Assembly (NCBI GenBank): GCA_951640165.1
Contig: OX621245.1
Location: 23,056,330 to 23,120,329 of the forward strand
Direction of reading: 5' to 3'
Length of the DNA stretch: 64,000 nucleotides
DNA from: Pseudoips prasinana
Taxonomy: Eukaryota > Arthropoda > Insecta > Lepidoptera > Nolidae
Shown: in pieces, positions 56,701-64,000 of the stretch
Numbering within the stretch: the stretch's first letter is position 1
Layout: each line of letters begins with the position of its first letter
Notes under the pieces: model-generated
The model's input: the letters and a program-made list of their open reading frames with translations, nothing else
Told to the model about the DNA's origin: nothing
Databases searched by the model: none
Translations under genes and position numbers: made by a program

Positions 56701-56707
56701 ATCTTCA

Positions 56708-56815
56708 ACATCATCATATCAGCAGAAAAAAGTCTACTGCTGGCGTCCCCCAAGGATCTCCACAATTGGCGGTCTTGCGCTAACCGCATCCAGCGGATTC
56801 CAGCGCGCCTCAGAA
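56708..56815 (-). pseudogene. RTE-type retrotransposon ORF2 end (minus strand)
   Basis: On the minus strand it reads RWMRLAQDRQLWRSLGDAS followed by decay of the QQWT end, then gctgatatgatgatg. Same family as 5066-5209. Confidence 0.7.
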
Positions 56816-57199
56816 GAACATAGGTTTATCATTCCTGAACCTTCCTTTTCGAAAATCTTTAAAAAATGTTAATAATCCATTTAATAATTAGACAGAAGTA
56901 TTTATAAAAATAAAATCGAAAATCTCCAGATTTATTGGTAGATTATAATATATTCAGTTGTGTTAAACATTATACAACGTTACATGTTGTACAGAGTGGT
57001 TAAAGTTCGTATCCAAACGTTGCAAACGGAACCTGTCTGGGTGTTTAATCGGTACCTCAATAAATATAACGAATATAACATTTTTGCAGTTGCACCTCAG
57101 ATTTATTAGAGGAAAAAAGTAGGAGGGTAAAGACAGGCACATCATTAGGCATAAGTTAATGAGTCCACGCTTTACCACCGTTACCTGCGTTAGTATATA

Positions 57200-58743
57200 C
57201 ACACCGGCACAATTAGGGGAACACAAAAAAAAGGTATTATTTTTTTGCAACTAGTGGGTAATTCGTCAAGTGGTTAAATTTTTTAAGGTATTACCCTCGT
57301 ATAACATAACATTTTGAGACATTTTGACATTTATCAATAATTTAACAGAAATTATACCCTCTTTAAGTGTTTGTTGACAGTCAGCGCTTTTAAGTGTTTT
57401 TGATAAGGATTTTGTTTGTGCACTCAATAGTGGCTCTAGCTTATTTTGTGTTTGTTGTTTGAAGAGTTAACATTGTATTGCATACAAAATGAGTGATTTG
57501 CCGGCAACTGAAGTCGCCAGAGCTGTGACAATGATCGAGGAGGGTCACACATACCGTTCAGTGAGTCGAACGTTGGGTGTTTCAGTATCTGTGATCCACC
57601 GTAATGTGAAACGGTTCAGACAGACAGGATCTTACGTGCGGAGGCGGGGACAAGGCAGAAAACGTGCAACCAGTGCCGTAGACGAACGTTTTATAAGGGT
57701 GCAAACGTTGAGAAACCGTCGTCAAACAGCTGTCCAGACCCGAAATCTTTTGGAAGAAGTCCGTAACGTGCGTGTAAGTGAACGAACAGTAAGAAGAAGG
57801 TTAAACGAAGTTGGTTTAAAGTCATATGTACCGGCTAAAGCGCCTAAACTTGAGGTAAGTCATCGAGTTGCAAGATTAGCGTTCGCTCGTCAGCACCAAG
57901 ATTGGTCCGATGAATGGGGTCGTGTTTTATTCTCTGACGAAAGCCGATTCTGTGTAAATTTCATCGACGGGAGAGAAAGGATGTGGAGGTATCGAGGAGA
58001 ACGGTACCATCAAGCCAATTTTACCGAAACGGTTTCATATGGTGGAGGGTCCGTTATGGTGTGGGGTGGCATAACTTTAACAGCACGCACCGCTTTGGTC
58101 ATCATTGATGGCGGTTCTCTGACTGCACACAGATACATCACCGAGATCTTGGAACCCCATGTAATGCCTTTTGCCCCATTTATAGGCCCAGATTTTGTGT
58201 TTATGCACGATAACGCACGGCCCCACACTGCTCGCGTGGTTCGCGATTACCTAAATGAAATCGGAATTACTCAAATGGATTGGCCAGCACGATCCCCTGA
58301 CATGAATCCGATAGAGCATGTCTGGGACATGATTGGACGGAAAGTGAGGGACAGGATTCCACCTCCTAGGAATGTTGAGGAGTTAAAATTGGCGCTAATT
58401 GAAGAGTGGGCCAATTTGCCTCAGGAAATGATTGAAAGTGTCATTAGAAGCATGGGCAGACGTATTCAAGCCCTAATTAGAGCTCGCGGAGGCAATACAA
58501 GATATTGATTATGTCTTTTCAAAGATAATTAATTTTTAAAAATTGTTCTATAAATTCAAAATGTCTCAAATTTCTTATTTTTTTTATAATTATCTATAAA
58601 TAAATATTGTTTAACCCTAGTTTCTGTTGTGACTTATTTATATTGAATAAACAAACCCAAATGAAGCGAAAAAAACGCATAAAAAGCTAATAAATTTAAA
58701 AAAAACTGTCTTTTTTTTGTGTTCCTCTAATTTTGCCGGTGTG
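57200..58743 (+). mobile_element. Tc1-type transposon, ~1.54 kb, apparently complete
   Basis: Terminal inverted repeats CACACCGGCA(C/A)AATTAG(G/A)GG, continuing AACACAAAAAAAAG, match at both ends with two differences in 34 bp. TA dinucleotides lie at or within 1-2 bp of each end, as expected for this superfamily; the exact right boundary is uncertain by 1-2 bp. It contains one uninterrupted transposase gene. With intact ends and gene it could be a recently active copy. Confidence 0.92.
57489..58508 (+). CDS. Tc1-type transposase, intact 339 residues
   Basis: Catalyses cut-and-paste movement of the enclosing element, acting in the nucleus on its inverted ends. Residues ~1-110 form a paired-like DNA-binding region of two helix-turn-helix parts, joined by a basic GQGRKR segment (54-59). 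The catalytic domain carries LFSDESRF (Asp150), MHDNARPH (Asp241) and SPDMNPIEHVWD (Glu276). Asp241 and Glu276 are separated by 34 residues, the DD34E signature of Tc1 (mariner has DD34D). Length 339 is normal for the family. The ATG at 57489 precedes the first helix and no earlier in-frame start is needed. No stop or frameshift is present, in contrast to the mariner at 9475. Confidence 0.95.
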   Translation: MSDLPATEVARAVTMIEEGHTYRSVSRTLGVSVSVIHRNVKRFRQTGSYVRRRGQGRKRATSAVDERFIRVQTLRNRRQTAVQTRNLLEEVRNVRVSERTVRRRLNEVGLKSYVPAKAPKLEVSHRVARLAFARQHQDWSDEWGRVLFSDESRFCVNFIDGRERMWRYRGERYHQANFTETVSYGGGSVMVWGGITLTARTALVIIDGGSLTAHRYITEILEPHVMPFAPFIGPDFVFMHDNARPHTARVVRDYLNEIGITQMDWPARSPDMNPIEHVWDMIGRKVRDRIPPPRNVEELKLALIEEWANLPQEMIESVIRSMGRRIQALIRARGGNTRY

Positions 58744-58847
58744 ATAGTATATTGCTCTACTTAAAAGTAACGCTTTTCTTTTTATAATAAACGAGACTTA
58801 TATTATAATGTTAATCGAAATATATCTCTAGGCGAGGGTATTTAGGT

Positions 58848-59012
58848 TAGCTAGGTCCAAATCCCGGGATTTTTTTAACAAAATATCTCAATATTACCCT
58901 GAAGACAGACAATGTTTCACTCTAGTCGTAAACAGTCGGTCCAGCATCTGACCTGACTCCAATCGTATCAGCTAGCCCATGAGATTGTGAGAAAGAAGAC
59001 CAAAGGGAATCT
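58848..59012 (+). repeat. SINE family J-like fragment
   Basis: ttagctaggtccaaatcccg, then agtcggtccagcatctgacc and agcccatgagattgtgagaa match the head and tail order of the copy at 53045-53540. The middle is shortened. Confidence 0.5.
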
Positions 59013-59060
59013 ACGGACTTGGGAACTATAATATATCCCACGTACATTGCCAGTCGTACA

Positions 59061-59464
59061 GGGTTTTTAAAGCACAGAAGAAATGTATACGTTCTTTCTG
59101 CAAACTACAATCAACTGATAGCTGTGCTCCGTTCTTTCAAGAATTAAAAATATTAACTCTACCCTCGATGTATATATTCGAAATGGGAGTATTTGTAAAA
59201 GGTAATATGCATTTATTTGAATCTCTCAATTCTAGACGTCATGTACATACCATACGCGGTGCCCCACACACCACAGCCTTATTTGCAAAAAGCGTACTTG
59301 GTATGGCATCTAAAGTATATAATAACATACCTCTGGCTATTAGGCGCAAAGAATGTCTAGAGTCATTTAAAAAATATTTGAATGAATATCTAGTGAATAA
59401 GTGTTATTACTCCATCACAGATTTCATAAATGACAAAGAGCGATACGAGGGTCCGATCTATTAA
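59061..59464 (+). pseudogene. Non-LTR retrotransposon, C-terminal ORF2 remnant, copy 1
   Basis: The frame is open from ~59061, upstream of the first ATG (59168). It reads FKAQKKCIRSFCK, TDSCAPFF, LTLPSMYIFEMGVFVK, VYNNIPLAIRR and ends with KCYYSITDF before the stop at 59462-59464. This is the conserved C-terminal region of LINE reverse-transcriptase proteins (KR.IR ... L..P.LYI ... N.LP..IR). A 3' UTR with AATAAA-like end (ggaaataaagaatac type) extends to ~59665. The catalytic domain is missing (5' truncation). Confidence 0.75.
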
Positions 59465-59690
59465 TTTAAGACTTTTAATTGTTAACAAGAAGCTGACATA
59501 GTTTAATGAATTCCATGACTGTTATTGAATTTAATCTAGGTTAAGATACTTCTAACATTTAAATTTTGTACGTCATTAAGTTGGCAAAACATAGCGGTTT
59601 ACCTTTATACCTATAACACCCATGTAATATGTACCTATGTTTACGAAATAAAGAATACTGAATACATTACTAGTAGTAGTAGTAGTGCTA
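59465..59690 (+). repeat. LINE 3' UTR and (AGT)n microsatellite
   Basis: Contains attttgtacgtcattaagtt and cgaaataaagaatactgaat, likely the end of the element whose coding remnant precedes it. tagtagtagtagtagtg follows at ~59671-59687. Confidence 0.5.
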
Positions 59691-59948
59691 GGACATTAGG
59701 ACTGACCCTCAAGGCTGATATTTGAACATTAGGAAATTATAATGGTTGAGTTGACGGGGCTTCGTGGCCACAGACTGCGGTGACCCCTTTAGAGCTCAAA
59801 TGCTTGTTATGTCTAAGTACAACTGTTAAACGCAGTGTTGGCTGAAGCTAACTACTTATGGAGTGTGCAGGAGTCTGGATAAGGAATTCGAACTTAATAA
59901 TGTACAACAATATTTTAGTATCTGTGAAGCTACTTCTGTTGCTGACCA

Positions 59949-60274
59949 TCTATACATATAATAAAATTGTAGGGAAGTCAATACTGTACATTAAATATTT
60001 TTTTAAAAGGATACCTAAGGCGTGATCTACAATCGATATCGAAGCCAAAAATATAGTTTTTAGAATTGTTGTCTGTTTATCTGTTTGTCTGTATGTATGT
60101 CCGGGCTAAACTTTAAAAGTACTGCATGGATCTACTTCAAATTGCATACTGCATGTATATTACTAAGAGGTCAGGTCAACATATAGGGTACATATTATCA
60201 CGCTATCACCTACGGGGGAGCAGCTGTGATAATTCAAAAAGTATAACGCGGGTAAAACTGCAGGGCACAGCTAA
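59949..60274 (+). mobile_element. Non-autonomous Helitron-like element, family E, copy 4
   Basis: Starts TCTATACATATAATAAAATT after A and ends ctgcagggcacagCTAA before T, a variant of the CTRR terminus. Full length (326 bp). The reading frame at 60126-60431 crosses it and is not meaningful. Confidence 0.85.
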
Positions 60275-60312
60275 TACTTTAATAAAATTATGTATCTTCT
60301 ACAATATATTTT

Positions 60313-60416
60313 ACTCCCTTGACACAACAAATAAAATATCTACGTATATTTATGGTATAGATAACATATTTTATTTCCGATGCTCGCAATCCGTATGTGT
60401 CAACTGTCAAGGGAGT
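60313..60416. mobile_element. Possible small MITE with 12-bp inverted ends
   Basis: ACTCCCTTGACA and its complement TGTCAAGGGAGT bound 104 bp, with inner aaataaaatat/atattttattt pairing. Single copy in the window, so this may be just an inverted repeat. Confidence 0.45.
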
Positions 60417-60687
60417 TTACATGGAGCGTGATGACTAGAAGTTGAGTAATATAACATTGTTACTTTACATACCCACAAACCGTAGCATAAGTGGATATAT
60501 TTATAGAGAGAGTTTCGTACCAAAAGGGTGCCGATAAGACCCAGTTACTATGCCTCCGTTTTTCGTTAATGTGTATGTCAGTAGGCAGTAACTCCTGAAC
60601 CTTAGTAAGTGTAGACTTAAAATGTTCACAGAGTAAGTACATATTTCTATCACAGTTAAAAGAGTTAAAAATATATCATATTAAGAA

Positions 60688-61184
60688 TTGGCACAAATTG
60701 TAAATTTGGATGCTCTTTTGACTGCATACCATGGTTTAGTGGGATCGATCCTCAGATATGGGATTATTTTTTGGGGTAACTCAACTGATAGGCTTCTTAT
60801 ATTTAGGGCACAAAAGCGCTGTATACGGGCAATGTTCTCAATAAAAACAATTGATAGCTGTTTACCATATTTTAAAAAGCATAGGATTCTAACTCTGCCT
60901 TCTCTCTACATATACGAAATAGCTGTTTTCGTAAAACTGAATTTGAATTTATTCGAGCTAGCCTCTGAAGTTTCTAATCGCGAGCAAAGGGATAAATCCC
61001 GCCTATGTTTGCGTAAGGCAAATACGACATTAATGCATTATTTTCTGTATGGCTCAGAAGATATATAACAAATTACCAAAAAGCCTTAGAGAGACGCAAG
61101 TGACCATATTTAAACTGAAATTAAACAACGTTCTTAGGGATAAATGTTACTATAGTGTCAAGGACTTCCTAACAGACAATTTTT
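60688..61184 (+). pseudogene. Non-LTR retrotransposon, C-terminal ORF2 remnant, copy 2
   Basis: Reads LLTAYHGLVGSILRYGIIFW, RAQKRCIRAMFSI, DSCLPYF, LTLPSLYIYEIAVFVK in one frame to the stop at 61068. After a frameshift near 61056 it continues IYNKLPKSLRETQVTIFKLK and KCYYSVKDF to a stop at ~61184. It is the same clade as 59061-59464 and reaches further upstream, into the region just after the reverse-transcriptase palm. The catalytic motif itself is not in the window. It is in the same orientation as copy 1 but the sequence differs enough to be a separate insertion. Confidence 0.8.
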
Positions 61185-61396
61185 GATCAGGATGGACAAA
61201 TATATTAGTTTGACATCATCAATCAATTATATTCGACATCTTAATTTATAAGTCTTTGACATTATCAATTATATTTGACATTTCGTATTACATAACTATT
61301 AATTTGACATTTGTTTTTACATTATTTTATTTTTACGAATTCTTTGACATTATAATATATTCTTAATTATTTTTTCAACTGGTCAGGCTGAATAGA

Positions 61397-61655
61397 TGTC
61401 ATCATCATCATCATCATCATTACAGCTGAATAAGTCCACTGCTGGACAAGCCTCCCTCAAGAATCGTCTTGGGGGGATATGCCATAATCGCCACGCTTGG
61501 CAGGCGGGTTGGCGATCGCAGTAAGATGGTCATAGTAATCAGAAGGAAGCTGCTGCCCATCCTCTGGTAGATATTCCCTCGGGTCGACTTCTACGCCCCC
61601 CATGGGATGAGATGGGGTGATGATATTCTGATTCTGATATTTGTCGCCGATGTCG
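61397..61655 (-). repeat. SINE-like repeat with RTE-type tail (family N), copy 4
   Basis: Begins (plus strand) with seven cat units, then tacagctgaataagtccac, ctgctggacaagcctccctc, ggggggatatgccataatcg, aggcgggttggcgatcgcag, tattccctcgggtcgacttc. The best preserved copy and the reference for the family. Confidence 0.8.
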
Positions 61656-63825
61656 AATAGATGTACTTTTTTAAATTATGTTATTATTTATTATATACCT
61701 CATTGGGGTTATAATTTCAGCACGCATGTCATGTTATTATTACTAAGCATTGGAAGTTGTAAAAGGTGACTGTGACTTAAAATTGCAAAGTTTAATTTAA
61801 AAAATATATATATATTCGCATGCCCATGATGGTAAGACACAGTGCACTTTAAGACTTTATTGTACCATCCTGTATCACCTGTGTTCTGCAAATAAAATTA
61901 CTTATGATTTATGAATTAAAGACCTCTCTTTAATTGTTAATATGATATATTTTTACCTATCTATATAGGCAAAGTGATTTTTCTATGTTTTTGCTCGAGA
62001 ATTGTACAGATTGAATTAAGATTACTATCTTCATTCAATCTAACAAAAATCTTAATTTGTTATTTTAAATTATAAACAGAGAAGTTATTCTAACTGTGAC
62101 AATATAATATTTTTGTGCAAGCTATATAATATAGATAGATAGATCGATATATACTCTGGAATATTACAGTTTATGAGATATAGTTTTATGAAATCTTTTC
62201 CAACTGCTTGCTCTAGCGATCATTTTTGCAAAGCAACAACGATCGAAGTAAGCGAGAAAAGTTGAACAGTTAGACGCCGTTGAAATAATTTATAGACACT
62301 GCAGTTTTAAAGAATTTACAATAAACACCATAAAAATAAGTTCTAGAGTCTAAAAACCTCGATTCATTAAAGGGACGTTATGATAGTTATATTGAGGAAC
62401 TAGTAAAAAGACCGGTCACTTTTTTAATCCCACCTGAAAATATGATAAACGACTGATTAGTTTTTAATTATTGAGACTATTTTTGCCGGCTGGTCTTAGT
62501 CAAACAAAATAGGTAAAATTCCCGCATTAAATTATACTTTCTGTCCAAACCTGAGCTCTTAGTCAGAAATATCATCTAAGTTTCTCTTTCTCAGTTTTAA
62601 AAAACATAAAACAGACTTCAGTTTTTCTTTACATCAACCAATTTGAACGAAATACAAATAAGCCTTTTCCGAAAGCATCGTATAAAATTAAATAAATATT
62701 TATATAAAAAATAAAAACAACAACACAGAAATAAAGTATGATACATATATACGAAAAAAATACTTTTAATTGATTAACTCTTGTTTTTATATTGTTGTAG
62801 TGTACTGTTTTTGTAGTGGGATAAATATACTAATTAAAATATGCTTTGTCTTTCTTCTTATACCCGTCGCAGTCTTGCCTCAGAACCAAATTTTAATAAA
62901 TGCTTATTCTACCATCACATATATCTTCGTACTATTTCTAAGTTACATCAAAAAGCCCACTTTACAAAAAAATAAACTGTTGCATGCAAGGTAATAATTC
63001 CGTAGTAAAACCGTCACAAACACGATAGAAACATTGATATTCTCACCGAACATCTGAATTCCCGCTAACAAATGACGCGTCGTAACGATGTGCTTGACAT
63101 TACAATACGATTATGCTCTGGATCACACTTTATGCCGCCGAGCTAAAATGATCCATTTATTATGACCATTAACTACGGTATCTCAAAGCATGGAAATGAC
63201 GCTAGTTGCCACCAGACGTATTTATGAACCACGCTGGGGTTACGCCAATGTCGATGAGAATTAATTTTTGAATGTGCCTGTGTAATAATGTATGTGTTGC
63301 CTGCGGAATATTTTTGCTCTTGTTAAATTATAAAATATGAATATAAGAACCGTAACAGATATCTTGTAGATAGCAACTGGAAGGCTCGTTGTTATTGTAA
63401 AATTTGGAGTTGTACAAGTTATTGTAAAATTTGGAATTCAACTTATCAGTTTACTTTCAAAACTTTCACTCACACATTGAAAACTTGATCAAGTTAAGTT
63501 CAAATTAACCAATAAAAACGTACATTTAGATCGAAGAATTGTACTTTTTCTATGTTTGGCGGTATCCAATTATTGACATGATAATTATTTACAACTGACA
63601 AGTTTAGTGACAATGGACTAGACAAATAGAAGTGATGTTTACATTTTCGTCTAGAAAGGTTTACTAAAAATCTATAATCTATGGACTATGGACCATACAG
63701 TGTGAATAGAAACGATATCGTCTCTGGAATGGTGGATTTACGAAAAATCAAATTATTAATTATCGCAAATCAGAAGATAATATTATTTTTTTATTATTAA
63801 TAATCATAGTTCAATTACAAGCAAA
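61656..63825. other. 2.1 kb without recognised repeats
   Basis: AT-rich and free of the families seen elsewhere. The last ~250 bp might be the 5' UTR of the element whose reading frame starts at 63826. Frame 62770-62994 is hydrophobic by composition only. Confidence 0.45.
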
Positions 63826-64000
63826 ATGAATAGTGAAAATATAACTCAGAGGAAAAAATATTCTAAATCGGATTCCTTAGAAGAAGAATCAAATAGAGCC
63901 AACAACTCATCGTTATTTGATACTACCATAATGAGTTTGCCTAATATCTCAATTGAAGAAAATGAAATTATAATAGATTTGAACATTAAAATACAAAAAA
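63826..64000 (+). CDS. Open frame running off the window, possibly LINE ORF1 start
   Basis: An ATG at 63826 opens 58 codons with no stop before the window ends. The peptide is polar and charged (MNSENITQRKKYSKSDSLEE, then SLPNISIEENE), unlike non-coding AT-rich frames nearby. Its form, a disordered Ser/Asn/Glu-rich start leading into an apparent helix (IDLNIKIQKK), recalls ORF1 (Gag-like) proteins of insect LINEs, which have a coiled coil next. That is inference; a host gene is also possible. Confidence 0.5.
   Translation, partial: MNSENITQRKKYSKSDSLEEESNRANNSSLFDTTIMSLPNISIEENEIIIDLNIKIQK

Noticed and set aside
58010..58228. 72-codon frame antisense to the Tc1 transposase
   Set aside because: A shadow of the conserved transposase coding strand.

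Overview
The window looks like nuclear DNA of an insect, most likely a moth or butterfly (Lepidoptera). It is AT-rich, has no operons or bacterial-type genes, and is packed with insect transposable elements. These include mariner and Tc1 transposases, RTE-type and other non-LTR retrotransposon remnants, tRNA-headed SINEs whose Pol III A and B boxes are readable, and two Helitron-like families that end in a GC hairpin plus CTAG. The assignment to Lepidoptera rests on recognising these repeat families by eye; no search was run.

No complete host gene is visible. Two short stretches look like host exons: 9122-9180 (+), which would supply a start codon, and 49428-49628 (-), which would be a last exon. 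The only intact long reading frame is a 339-residue Tc1-type transposase (57489-58508) inside a 1.54-kb element with matching inverted ends. A mariner (9475-10787) is broken by three frame disruptions. An open frame at the right edge (63826-64000) runs out of the window and may be the start of a retrotransposon ORF1.

Layout: 0-9 kb holds hairpins, a 619-bp element with ~210-bp inverted ends, SINEs, an RTE tail and two Helitrons. 9-12.2 kb holds the possible start exon, the mariner and a 428-bp tandem duplication that begins inside its transposase. 12.4-17.7 kb holds Helitrons, SINEs, a 189-bp tandem duplication and a SINE split by a Helitron. 18-29 kb is sparser; its main feature is a SINE split by a 681-bp inverted-repeat element that itself carries a LINE tail. 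28.5-36.3 kb holds three copies of a repeat F, two of them next to a GC-rich repeat G. 36-54 kb is a mosaic of SINEs, LINE tails, Helitrons and MITEs. 54-57 kb is quiet. 57-61.7 kb holds the Tc1 element, two related LINE C-terminal remnants, a Helitron and a SINE. 61.7-63.8 kb is featureless until the terminal reading frame.

The most unusual signal is a set of eleven or more short inverted duplications with arms of about 18-37 bp and loops of only 3-7 nt. They are mostly unrelated in sequence. Two or three lie inside repeats whose uninterrupted copies elsewhere in the window lack the inverted segment. This fits repeated snap-back (template-switch) copying rather than one transposon family. 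No CRISPR array, rRNA gene or convincing functional tRNA gene was seen.
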